Shown here piece after piece: positions 7,868-15,922 of a stretch of DNA of 44,087 nt. Every line of letters begins with the position of its first letter. The stretch's first letter is position 1. The position numbers were made by a program, and so were the translations under genes. Under the pieces are notes generated by a model, which ran no database searches, was not told the origin of the DNA, and was given only the letters and a program-made list of their open reading frames with translations. The DNA is from Bacteroidaceae bacterium (GTDB lineage: Bacteria; Bacteroidota; Bacteroidia; Bacteroidales; Bacteroidaceae), in the NCBI GenBank assembly GCA_017940565.1, contig JAGAYH010000003.1, forward strand, positions 1-44,087, in the 5' to 3' direction.

Positions 7868-7951
7868 CTCAGTCGCGAAACGTCACATGGGCTGAACCAA
7901 GTGGGACATGGGTGCTGCGGTGTCGGACATAGACCGTTCTATATCGGACAT
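7868..7951 (-). repeat. 21-nt repeat array (ATGTCCSA family), intergenic
   Basis: Four units of exactly 21 nt in minus orientation: 7951-7931, 7930-7910, 7909-7889 and a weaker 7888-7868. Each begins ATGT; three begin ATGTCCS followed by A[CT]. On the plus strand ACAT recurs at 7885, 7906, 7927 and 7948. Read on the minus strand the units give MSDIERS, MSDTAAP and MSHLVQP. A 15-nt stretch (ACCAAGTGGGACATG, 7896-7910) recurs exactly inside addA at 10708-10722. Confidence 0.75.
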
Positions 7952-7986
7952 CGTGCGGGCCATACAATAATTGCTGCGAATAATGC

Positions 7987-8017
7987 TTGGCAGTTAGCAA
8001 AAAGATGCGTATATTTG
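7987..8017 (+). promoter_or_regulatory. Promoter of the addAB-like operon
   Basis: TTGG at 7987-7990, 19 nt, TATATTTG at 8010-8017, giving a leader of about 35 nt to the ATG at 8058. Confidence 0.6.
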
Positions 8018-8057
8018 TATTGAGAAACATGATGTGCCACAGATAAGGTTAAAGACG

Positions 8058-11000
8058 ATGGAAACGAAAAGGCATATTGCGCTTACGGTGTACAATGCAT
8101 CGGCCGGCAGCGGCAAGACATTTACGCTGGCAGCCCGCTACGTGGCCCTCTTGCTTGGCGGTGCGAGCCACAGGAGCATTCTGGCCGTGACGTTCACCAA
8201 CAAGGCTACGGCGGAAATGAAGCAGCGCATTCTCAACTTCCTCTTCGGTTTGGCCACTCGCCCTGATGAGGACGACATGGTCGCTTTGAAGAAGACGATG
8301 CGCGACTTCGGCCTCGCGGGACTGGATGAGCGTGAGATTACACGGCGCGCCGGATTGCAGTTGAACGCGGTATTGCAGGATTACGACCACTTCACGGTGA
8401 CAACCATTGACAGCTTCCTGCAGATGTTGCTTGGCGAAGTGGCCAGGTCGGCCCATCTGCAGACATCATACGCCGTAGAACTCAACGACCAGGACGTAGT
8501 GGACATGGCCATTGACTACATGGTTTCCAGTCAGGAGATGCTCGACGACGTGACGAGGAAACGGCTGAAGATGTTGATTGAAGACGCTATCAGTGAAGAG
8601 CAATCGTGGGACATACGCAATCGTCTGAAATCTTTGGCGCGTGAATTGCGGCGCGAAGCCTATCTCCGGGGAAAGGACACGCTGGATGCGTACTTGCAAA
8701 CCGACCCTTTCTTCTCAAAATATAAAGGATTGTTGAAGGCATCTCCCCAGGCCAAAACGATAGAAAGGATGAGCATGCTGCTAAATGAATGGAAAGCCAC
8801 CTTTGGCGACACCTGGGGATGTACAAACGCGAATCATTTGCGCTCAGCCTTGAAACGGCTCGAGAATAGTCTGAAAGGAAAAGCCGGAGATGAAGAGTTG
8901 TTTGTTTTTCTTAAGCCGCAGTTACAAAAATCTCTGGAAAGCGGCCGCCTGGAAGCCTCATACGAGGGCCCGTCAACGGCCAACGAGTTCGCACGTCGTC
9001 TGGAGGAAATGCAAGCGTTGAGCTACGAATGCCGCAAGAACGGTTTGAACTATCGCAAGTCAACGGAACAGTTGGGCGAATTAGGTCTGCTTGGCAGCAT
9101 CTCCCATAAGGTGGACGAAATAAACCGCGAAGCTAACCGCATATTGCTTTCCATGACGCCCATCCTCCTGCGTCGTGTGCTCGAACACGGAGAAGACACG
9201 ATATTTGTACTGGAAAAAGCTGGCGTACGTTTCAGTCACGTGATGATAGATGAGTTTCAAGACACGTCACATCTGCAATGGGAGAATTTTCTTCCGTTAA
9301 TAAACGAACTATTAAGCCGTAACGGCACCGCACTTTTGGTTGGCGACGTGAAACAAAGCATCTACCGCTGGCGAGGCGGCGACTGGGATATACTGCGCGG
9401 CATTAAAGACGGGGCCATGTCGGTCTTTTTCCGCGATGGAAGGGCTGTGGTGAAGCCTTTGTCAATGAATTACCGCAGCGCAAGGGAGATAGTGGCATTC
9501 AACTTGGACTTTTTCCGTAAAGCAGCCAAAGTTCTTGGCGATGATATCGAACCTATTTTCGACGAAAACTACCGTCCGGAACGTTTAAACGAATTCTGTA
9601 GGAAAGAAAACGGCGGATATGTGAACCTGAAGCTGTATCAGTGTAAGACGAAAAGCGAGGTGAGCGACGCTTTATTGGGCGATATGTTCCGCGAAGTGGT
9701 ACGTATGAAATTGCAAGGCGTAGCTGAGAGTGACATGATGGTATTAGTGAGAGGGAATGCTGAAGCATTGGCCGTCTCAGATTACTTGGAAGAACACAGG
9801 GATGAGGGTTTCGACGACATTACTCTGGTTAGTTCCGATGCATTTCAGCTGAAAAAGTCACTTTCGGTGCAGATGCTGGTGAGCGGATTGCGTTGTGTGC
9901 TCCGTCCGGACGACAAACTCTCGCTTATGTTCCTTGCCTATCATTATCAACGCGACGTAAGAGGAACCAAAGTGGGTTGGGAACAACTTATGGGCGGGCC
10001 AAAGGCCTTTTTGCCCGATGATTTCCTGGCGTTAGTGCGTGATGGCGCCCGTCTGCCTTTATATGAACTTGTGGAATCCCTGATTCGCGTGCTCCTATAT
10101 CGCGACGGTAGCCGTGCAATGCATGATGACGGCTACGTATTTTCGTTTATGGATTGCCTGATGTCCTATCTGAATGACAACGTGTCGGACATTGCAACGT
10201 TTATAAGCTATTGGGACGAGACATTGTCGGAGAAAACCATTCCCACACCGGCCGTAAGTAAGGGCATACGCGTGATGACGATACACAAAGCCAAAGGTCT
10301 TGAGGCCGACACCGTGTTTTTGCCTTTCTGTGATTGGGATATCGAAAAGGACCGCCGAGGCGGTTTTGGCAAGGCTGACTTTATGTGGTGTCAACCGCGG
10401 GTCAAGCCCTATGATGCTGGATTTTCCATTCCCGTAGTTCCAAGCAAGAGCGTGGCCGAAACAATTTACAAGGAAGAATATGAGTCGGAACATTTCCGAC
10501 GTCGGATAGACAACCTGAATCTGTTGTATGTGGCGTTCACCAGGGCAAAGAATAATCTGCTGGTCTTTGCCAGGTGTAAGGAGAAGTGTGACAGCGTGGC
10601 GACGGTGGGCGACTTGATTGTGCGAACGCTGGACCTGGCGGAACAGGTCACGGCGAATGGACCGGACAATGCGGGATTTACGGCTCTCGAAATCGGACAT
10701 GTCACGCACCAAGTGGGACATGCGTTGTCCGAAAGCCGACTTAGTTTGAAGCGTAAGCCACTTGAGGTATCCCTGGTGGCACATGAGGGGCGCATGAAAT
10801 TCAGACAGTCGAACCCTTCTCAAATGTTCATCCGTCCGGAAGAGGATGAAAAGTCATTGTCTCGGACTGAGTATGTGAAAATGGGCAACCTGTGCCACCA
10901 GATATTCTCCATAATCAACCGTATGGAGGATGTAGAAAGCGCGTTACAGGCATTTTGGCGTGACGGTATTATAGGTAGCAAGGAGCAGATGGATGAATTG

Positions 11001-11312
11001 CGCGCTTTGTTCGGCCGTTGTTGGAAACAGCCCTTGGCTCGTGAATGGTTTGACGGCTCTTGGACGCTGTTCCGCGAATGTGACATATTAAAGAGGGAAC
11101 AAGATGGCACGCTGGAGGTACGTCGCCCAGACCGTGTCATGAAACGTGGAGACGAGACTGTAGTTGTGGATTTCAAATTCGGACGTGCCAACAGAGCCTA
11201 TTCAGATCAGGTGAAACAATACATGCTTTTGTTGCGTGACATGGGATATTCAAAAGTGCGAGGTTACCTGTGGTACGTCGCCAATGAGACAATCGAAGAA
11301 ATAACTTTGTAA
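8058..11312 (+). CDS. addA: UvrD/RecB-type helicase-nuclease (AddA-like)
   Basis: ATP-dependent DNA helicase/exonuclease subunit for double-strand-break end processing. In 1084 residues: Walker A ASAGSGKT at 14-21, Walker B DEFQD at 398-402, motif V/VI region MTIHKAKG from 740 and LLYVAFTRAKNN near 820, then a C-terminal RecB-type nuclease with the DFK active-site motif at 1038-1040 and QVKQY after it. The ATG at 8058 is preferred over the GTG at 8034. The next gene starts 14 nt later and encodes the AddB-like partner. The linker between helicase and nuclease (about residues 868-895) is built from four 21-nt repeats shared with the upstream spacer, so part of the linker seems repeat-derived. 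Confidence 0.9.
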   Translation: METKRHIALTVYNASAGSGKTFTLAARYVALLLGGASHRSILAVTFTNKATAEMKQRILNFLFGLATRPDEDDMVALKKTMRDFGLAGLDEREITRRAGLQLNAVLQDYDHFTVTTIDSFLQMLLGEVARSAHLQTSYAVELNDQDVVDMAIDYMVSSQEMLDDVTRKRLKMLIEDAISEEQSWDIRNRLKSLARELRREAYLRGKDTLDAYLQTDPFFSKYKGLLKASPQAKTIERMSMLLNEWKATFGDTWGCTNANHLRSALKRLENSLKGKAGDEELFVFLKPQLQKSLESGRLEASYEGPSTANEFARRLEEMQALSYECRKNGLNYRKSTEQLGELGLLGSISHKVDEINREANRILLSMTPILLRRVLEHGEDTIFVLEKAGVRFSHVMIDEFQDTSHLQWENFLPLINELLSRNGTALLVGDVKQSIYRWRGGDWDILRGIKDGAMSVFFRDGRAVVKPLSMNYRSAREIVAFNLDFFRKAAKVLGDDIEPIFDENYRPERLNEFCRKENGGYVNLKLYQCKTKSEVSDALLGDMFREVVRMKLQGVAESDMMVLVRGNAEALAVSDYLEEHRDEGFDDITLVSSDAFQLKKSLSVQMLVSGLRCVLRPDDKLSLMFLAYHYQRDVRGTKVGWEQLMGGPKAFLPDDFLALVRDGARLPLYELVESLIRVLLYRDGSRAMHDDGYVFSFMDCLMSYLNDNVSDIATFISYWDETLSEKTIPTPAVSKGIRVMTIHKAKGLEADTVFLPFCDWDIEKDRRGGFGKADFMWCQPRVKPYDAGFSIPVVPSKSVAETIYKEEYESEHFRRRIDNLNLLYVAFTRAKNNLLVFARCKEKCDSVATVGDLIVRTLDLAEQVTANGPDNAGFTALEIGHVTHQVGHALSESRLSLKRKPLEVSLVAHEGRMKFRQSNPSQMFIRPEEDEKSLSRTEYVKMGNLCHQIFSIINRMEDVESALQAFWRDGIIGSKEQMDELRALFGRCWKQPLAREWFDGSWTLFRECDILKREQDGTLEVRRPDRVMKRGDETVVVDFKFGRANRAYSDQVKQYMLLLRDMGYSKVRGYLWYVANETIEEITL
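10659..10742 (-). repeat. 21-nt repeat units inside the addA coding sequence
   Basis: Units in minus orientation at 10742-10722, 10721-10701, 10700-10680 and 10679-10659. The middle two begin ATGTCCCACTT and ATGTCCGATTT; the outer two begin AAGTCGG and AAATCCC. On the minus strand they read KSAFGQR, MSHLVRD, MSDFESR, KSRIVRS, the same heptad pattern as the array at 7868-7951. Length is a multiple of 3, so the addA frame stays open; in AddA the two central units encode part of the inter-domain linker, around IGHVTHQVGHAL. Confidence 0.65.
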
Positions 11313-11326
11313 AAAGAGACTCGGAA

Positions 11327-14011
11327 ATGCAATTTCTTCAATACGTAGCCGATGATTTGCGCAAGCGCTTCAAACATGACTTGAGCCGGGTCGCAGTGGT
11401 TTTTCCCAACAAACGTGCCAGCCTGTTTTTCAACGAATGTCTGTTGAAGGAAAACGAGACAGCGCCCATCTGGGCTCCGAGATACGTGACCATAAGTGAA
11501 CTGTTCGACCGGCTGTCAACAAAGCAAGCGGCCGACGAAATCAAGTCAGTTTGCCTGCTCTACGATATATATAAGGAAGAAGTGCGTGCTCAGTCGTCGC
11601 AGACGGAACATGATGCCGACATTACTCTGGACTTCTTCTACGGATGGGGCACCCAGCTGCTGGCAGATTTCTCTAATATAGACCGAAGTTTGGTTGACGC
11701 CGAAGAATTGTTTGGCCTGTGGTCGGCGGCAAAGCAACTTGAGCGCATGGATGATGAAGAACGCGAACGCTTGCGCCCGTTTGTGGAGACGTTTAAGGCA
11801 CAAGGGAGGCTGAAAGAGGATTTTGAATCTCTTTGGCAGCGGCTTTACCCGATGTATCTGCGTTTGAACGAGCGTTTGGCCCAAGATGGCGAGGCCTATG
11901 AGGGAGCCCGTCAGCGCGAAGTGGCAGAAGGACTGTATTCCGGCCAACTTGCTTTGCCCGACGAGGTAGATACGTTCGTCTTCGTCGGTTTCAGCATCCT
12001 CCTTCCCGTAGAACGTCGCTTGCTTGACTTTATTAAATCGCAGGACAAGGCACTTTTCTATTGGGACTACGACCATATGTACGTGGGTGACAAATCTCCC
12101 TTGGCTTTTGGCCCGTCTATGGCCAATGCTCTCAAACATTTTGGCTCGGAACTGCCAGAAAGTTTGTTCGACAACCTTTCCCGCCACGAGCCTCTCGATT
12201 TTGTGGCGGCGTCATCCGATAATGCGCAGGCGCGATATGTATCTGAGTGGCTCGAAACCAATCTCACGCGACAGGAGGAACGACGTACGGCTGTGGTGCT
12301 TTGTGATGAGAAACTGTTGCAGCCAGTTGTACACAGCTTGCCCGATTGTGTCAGCGAGGTAAACATTACTAAGGGCTTCCCCATGGGACATACGCCGGCC
12401 TATGCCTATGTTGTCCGGCAATTCAACGAACCCTCTGCCGCCCGGGTGGGAGATGCCGCGTTCCTTGAGCGGCTCCAGGATAACCTACAAAGGGAAGCGC
12501 AGGCGCGTATGCAGAGAGAGGACGATGAATCGTGGACTGGGCAGCTTACAGCTGAGAGTTTTTTTCAATGTTATACCGTCATCGGACGTTTCCGCCGCTT
12601 TGTTGACGAAGGCATACTCAATGTGGGCCGGACCACATTGCAGAGTCTCGTCCGTCAGGTCCTTTCCCGTAAATCCATTCCCTTTCATGGCGAGCCCGCA
12701 AGTGGCCTGCAGGTGATGGGAGTGCTCGAGACGCGCAATCTTGACTTCGACAGTGTTCTTCTTTTGTCGGTAGGTGAGGGCATCGTACCCAAACGTACGG
12801 CCGACCAATCCTTTATTCCCTACGACCTTCGCAAACACTACCGCATCATGACGGCAGATGAGCAGACCGAAGTCTATGCTTACAATTTCTTCCGTTTGAT
12901 ACAGAGGGCGCGCAAGGTGACCATGGTTTACAATGAGTCCACTGACGATAACGTCCATCGTGGTGAAATGTCGCGTTTCATGCTGCAGATTCTGCTGCAA
13001 ACGCAGATTCCCGTCCATTATTATTCACTTGGCCAGCGCTCGTCCACAGATCGTCTGATGCAGACCGAAGGTGTTTCCCCCGAAGCCGCACGACGGTTGA
13101 TGGAAAACCGCCTATTGCGGCTCTCCCCTTCGTCGTTGGGACAATATATAGGCTGTCCGCTCCGATATTTCTTTGCCAACGTGGCCCGCATACCGGAGAT
13201 TGTGAAGCCCACAGTCGTATTACCCGCAAATAACTTCGGCAGCATCATTCACCGTGTCGCAGAACGGGTGTACTCTGATTTGAGAGGCGACCGTCCGGAA
13301 GTGATATTGGAGAGCAGCAGGTTGCTCGAACTGGCCGGTGACGACGCAGCATTAGACCTCTATCTCCAGGAGGCTTTCCGTCATGTCAGCGATGAGGAAC
13401 AGGCCAGGGGCGGTGAGGGCTTCCGTCTTGAAGATCACCGGGTGGAGGCCGCCGTGGCGCGGACGTATGTCAAACATATTTTGAAATATGACGCATATAG
13501 TGCTTCACAAGTCCGACTTAGTTTTTTGCAAGCCGAACAGAGCCTGACCGTACCTTTGGATGAGCATACCCAGCTGAAAGGTATCATTGACCGTCTGGAC
13601 CGCGTGACGGCGTGTGGCCGCGAACGGCTGCGCGTGGTGGACTATAAGACGGGCGGCTACAAAGACGAGAAGATGAAAGCCGATAATATCGACCAGTTGT
13701 TTAAGGACAATAACAAGGATTACGTACGTCAAACGCTGTTCTACCAACTGCTGTGCTCCCTGGGAGGACTTGAGATACCCGTTGCCGCACTCTATTTCAC
13801 ACAGAAACTTGGCCGTGAATTCGAACCCTATGTCAAGTTTCCCGATGACGGACTCACCGACACGCAGCGTGTGGCTGATTTCCGTAAGCGCCTGGCTGAT
13901 TTTGTCCATCACATGCGTACATCACCCTTTAACCCGACTGCAAATAACCAGAATTGCCGGTACTGTCCCTACACTCTGCTCTGCGGACGGACAGGTCAAA
14001 GACGGGGCTGA
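11327..14011 (+). CDS. addB: PD-(D/E)XK nuclease / inactivated helicase (AddB-like)
   Basis: Partner of the upstream AddA-like protein in recombinational repair. The 894-residue protein begins with FPNKRASLFF (26-35), the pattern of an AddB-type N-terminus without a clear Walker A. It ends in a nuclease domain with VVDYKTGG (active-site Asp 772 and Lys 774). Four cysteines, 610 (in IGCPLRYFF) and 877, 880, 886 (in CRYCPYTLLC), match the iron-sulfur staple that closes the AddB nuclease domain. The gene follows addA by 14 nt in the same operon. The symbol is by function and architecture; Bacteroidetes versions are divergent from Bacillus AddB. Confidence 0.87.
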   Translation: MQFLQYVADDLRKRFKHDLSRVAVVFPNKRASLFFNECLLKENETAPIWAPRYVTISELFDRLSTKQAADEIKSVCLLYDIYKEEVRAQSSQTEHDADITLDFFYGWGTQLLADFSNIDRSLVDAEELFGLWSAAKQLERMDDEERERLRPFVETFKAQGRLKEDFESLWQRLYPMYLRLNERLAQDGEAYEGARQREVAEGLYSGQLALPDEVDTFVFVGFSILLPVERRLLDFIKSQDKALFYWDYDHMYVGDKSPLAFGPSMANALKHFGSELPESLFDNLSRHEPLDFVAASSDNAQARYVSEWLETNLTRQEERRTAVVLCDEKLLQPVVHSLPDCVSEVNITKGFPMGHTPAYAYVVRQFNEPSAARVGDAAFLERLQDNLQREAQARMQREDDESWTGQLTAESFFQCYTVIGRFRRFVDEGILNVGRTTLQSLVRQVLSRKSIPFHGEPASGLQVMGVLETRNLDFDSVLLLSVGEGIVPKRTADQSFIPYDLRKHYRIMTADEQTEVYAYNFFRLIQRARKVTMVYNESTDDNVHRGEMSRFMLQILLQTQIPVHYYSLGQRSSTDRLMQTEGVSPEAARRLMENRLLRLSPSSLGQYIGCPLRYFFANVARIPEIVKPTVVLPANNFGSIIHRVAERVYSDLRGDRPEVILESSRLLELAGDDAALDLYLQEAFRHVSDEEQARGGEGFRLEDHRVEAAVARTYVKHILKYDAYSASQVRLSFLQAEQSLTVPLDEHTQLKGIIDRLDRVTACGRERLRVVDYKTGGYKDEKMKADNIDQLFKDNNKDYVRQTLFYQLLCSLGGLEIPVAALYFTQKLGREFEPYVKFPDDGLTDTQRVADFRKRLADFVHHMRTSPFNPTANNQNCRYCPYTLLCGRTGQRRG

Positions 14012-14033
14012 CGTCTGAAAGTTTGCTTTCGCT

Positions 14034-14065
14034 TTTGCCGGTCGCATTTTTATTCGTACCTTTGC
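14034..14065 (+). promoter_or_regulatory. Promoter upstream of the coiled-coil membrane protein
   Basis: TTTG at 14034-14037, 19 nt, TACCTTTGC at 14057-14065. One of the best matches to the Bacteroidetes consensus in the window; leader about 20 nt. Confidence 0.7.
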
Positions 14066-14090
14066 GCGGAAACAACAGAGTGGTTTTGTT

Positions 14091-14969
14091 ATGAACAAGA
14101 AAGTATTTGCCATTGGTGCAGCCGTACTCGGTGCCCTCCTTATTGCAGGATTGGTGTATCTTGGTCTGAATCTGCGCCAGGAACGTCAGGAAAAAGCCGA
14201 GCTGGAAGCGCTCGCAGCCATGGACAAACGCGAGATGGAGAATGAATATAAGGAGTTTGCCCTGCAATATGACGAACTCAAGCGCTCCATCCGCAACGAT
14301 AGCCTCTTGCAACGCCTCACTGAGGAGGAGCAGAAGGTAAGTGATTTGCGCGAAGAACTGAGACGGACAAAATCAAACGATGCCCGCGAGATACAACGTC
14401 TGAAAAAAGAGCTCGCAACCGTGAGAGCCGTCCTACGGAGTTACGTATTGCAAGTGGACAGTCTGAACCGGCTCAACGAAAGTCTGCATCGCGAGAACGA
14501 AGCCGTGAGACAGCAATACCAGGCAGCCACAGAACAAGTGTCGGCTCTGAACTCGGAAAAGCAGAATCTGACAGAGAAGGTGGCTATAGCCGCCCAACTG
14601 GATGCTACGGCCGTATCTATTCTGCCGCAGAACAAACGTGGCAAGGATGCAAAGCGCGTTAAGGACATCACACGTTTCACTGTTGCGTTTACGATATCAA
14701 AGAATATCACGGCGCAAACGGGTGAGCGCCACGTTTATGTCAGACTGCTCAAACCCAACGGCGAGGTTCTTTCGCAGCAAGGCAGTGCCGCCTTCGAGAA
14801 TACCTCAGTTGGCATCTCGGCCCAGCGAGTTATTGAATACACTGGCGAAGAACAGCGCGTCACAGTCTATGTTCCCGTCAACGAATACATAGGTGCCGGC
14901 ACGTTCCGCGTACAAATCATAGCCGACAAGCACCTTATCGGCTCCGGTTCCATAACTATTGACAAGTAG
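14091..14969 (+). CDS. Membrane-anchored coiled-coil protein of unknown function
   Basis: I do not recognise a named family. The 292-residue protein has a short basic N-terminus, one transmembrane helix (about 6-27), and a long charged coiled coil (about 28-170, rich in E, R, K, L and Q) with typical spacing of leucines. A compact beta-rich C-terminal domain follows (about 190-292), containing RHVYVRLLKPNGEVL and a final G-S-G-S-I-T strand. The topology implies that the coiled coil and the C-terminal domain lie outside the inner membrane. It has its own promoter and is followed after 7 nt by a thioesterase, with which it is probably co-transcribed. A role in envelope organisation is possible but not shown by the sequence. 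Confidence 0.85.
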   Translation: MNKKVFAIGAAVLGALLIAGLVYLGLNLRQERQEKAELEALAAMDKREMENEYKEFALQYDELKRSIRNDSLLQRLTEEEQKVSDLREELRRTKSNDAREIQRLKKELATVRAVLRSYVLQVDSLNRLNESLHRENEAVRQQYQAATEQVSALNSEKQNLTEKVAIAAQLDATAVSILPQNKRGKDAKRVKDITRFTVAFTISKNITAQTGERHVYVRLLKPNGEVLSQQGSAAFENTSVGISAQRVIEYTGEEQRVTVYVPVNEYIGAGTFRVQIIADKHLIGSGSITIDK

Positions 14970-14976
14970 GCCGCAG

Positions 14977-15360
14977 ATGGACCTCCGTAAGTTCTTTGGT
15001 GACGACCGCTATGCGCAGCTTAGTGCGGTGGAACTGGTAGAAGCCGACGACGGTCACGCACTGGCTACGATGCTGGTGGGAGATGACCACCTGAATGCTT
15101 CGGGTTTTTGCCAGGGTGGAGCCATATACACGCTGGCAGACTTTGCCGCTGCGGCCGCTATGGCCAGTTGCGGACAGCTGGGGGTGACTCTGACAGCAAC
15201 CGTTTCCTATCTGCGCCCCGTTGAGCGGGGTGTGGTAACGGCGATTGCCCATGTGGTGCACAACCATCGCCGTGTGCCGCAGGTGAAGGTGGAGGTATAT
15301 GATGCTAAGAAACGCCTGATGGCCGTGATGGAGGTTACGGGTTATCGCAAAGGGGAGTGA
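14977..15360 (+). CDS. PaaI-family hotdog thioesterase
   Basis: 127 residues from the ATG at 14977; a TTG nine codons-worth region upstream (14959) overlaps the previous gene and is rejected. A single hotdog fold with the family signature around residues 34-52: L-N-A-S-G-F-C-Q-G-G-A-I-Y-T-L-A-D-F-A. The usual HGG is QGG here, a variant seen in this family. Such enzymes hydrolyse acyl- or aryl-CoA thioesters; PaaI proper acts on phenylacetyl-CoA derivatives. That is suggestive because the convergent operon on the other strand encodes two phenylacetate-CoA ligases, but co-function is only inference. A long bidirectional hairpin separates the two transcription units. Confidence 0.85.
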   Translation: MDLRKFFGDDRYAQLSAVELVEADDGHALATMLVGDDHLNASGFCQGGAIYTLADFAAAAAMASCGQLGVTLTATVSYLRPVERGVVTAIAHVVHNHRRVPQVKVEVYDAKKRLMAVMEVTGYRKGE

Positions 15361-15385
15361 AAACTGTCTGAAAGGGATATTAATG

Positions 15386-15423
15386 CATCGGGGCCGCATT
15401 TCAAGAGGAATGCGGCCCCGATG
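15386..15423. terminator. Bidirectional terminator between convergent operons
   Basis: Perfect 15-bp stem (CATCGGGGCCGCATT / AATGCGGCCCCGATG) with an 8-nt loop, located between the thioesterase (plus) and the ACT protein (minus). No T-run on either side, but stem strength and position support the call. Confidence 0.75.
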
Positions 15424-15435
15424 GCGTGCGGTACA

Positions 15436-15864
15436 TCAGACGAGAGATGGCAGATCTTTCTCAGAAAGTGTGCTAAGCTGGTTTTTGCTTATAGCTTCTG
15501 CGGCCCAAGCGGGATTGTCTGTGCGGAAGATAAGAATGCCTTTGCCATCGACAATGAATGAGTAGAGGTAGGCGATGCTGACTCCCTGGTTGACAAACGA
15601 AGCAATGGCATCGGCGCCACGGCCTGCTTCATTGTCAATTTCAACAGCGAATACTTCAGTCATGTTTACGGCTAATCCTTCTTTTTTCAAGGCCTCGAAG
15701 GCTTTTTGTGGCTCGGTGCAGATGATACGCAGGATTCCGTATTCTACAGTGTCGGCCAGATTGGTGGCGATGATTTGTATGCCAGCGCGTTTAAACAGGT
15801 CAAGCACTTGCAGAAGCGTTCCCTGTCTGTTTTCAATGAAGATGGAGAGTTGATTGATGGTCAT
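15436..15864 (-). CDS. Tandem ACT-domain amino-acid sensor protein
   Basis: 142 residues with two ACT-like units: the first begins QLSIFIENRQGTL (5-17), with the ligand-loop pattern N-R-x-G-T-L; the second starts around VFAVEID (71-77). No catalytic domain is fused. Free-standing ACT proteins bind amino acids and regulate partners. It is the last gene of the aryl-acid operon, 58 nt after the second CoA ligase, so the plausible ligand is an aromatic or branched-chain amino acid. TATATTTG on the minus strand at 15908-15901 fits a -7 element and may give it an additional internal promoter, although no -33 box is clear. Confidence 0.88.
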   Translation of the reverse strand: MTINQLSIFIENRQGTLLQVLDLFKRAGIQIIATNLADTVEYGILRIICTEPQKAFEALKKEGLAVNMTEVFAVEIDNEAGRGADAIASFVNQGVSIAYLYSFIVDGKGILIFRTDNPAWAAEAISKNQLSTLSEKDLPSLV

Positions 15865-15922
15865 GGCTCTTGGTTTTATTTGTTTTACGGATGATTATGT
15901 CAAATATAATATGTTTTATGTC

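Noticed and set aside
13467-13529. Possible further 21-nt repeat units in addB (ATGTCAAAC, ATGACGCAT, AAGTCCGAC at 21-nt spacing)
   Set aside because: The region encodes the YVKHILKYD segment that looks conserved in AddB proteins, so the resemblance may come from protein constraint; only the third unit is a good match.
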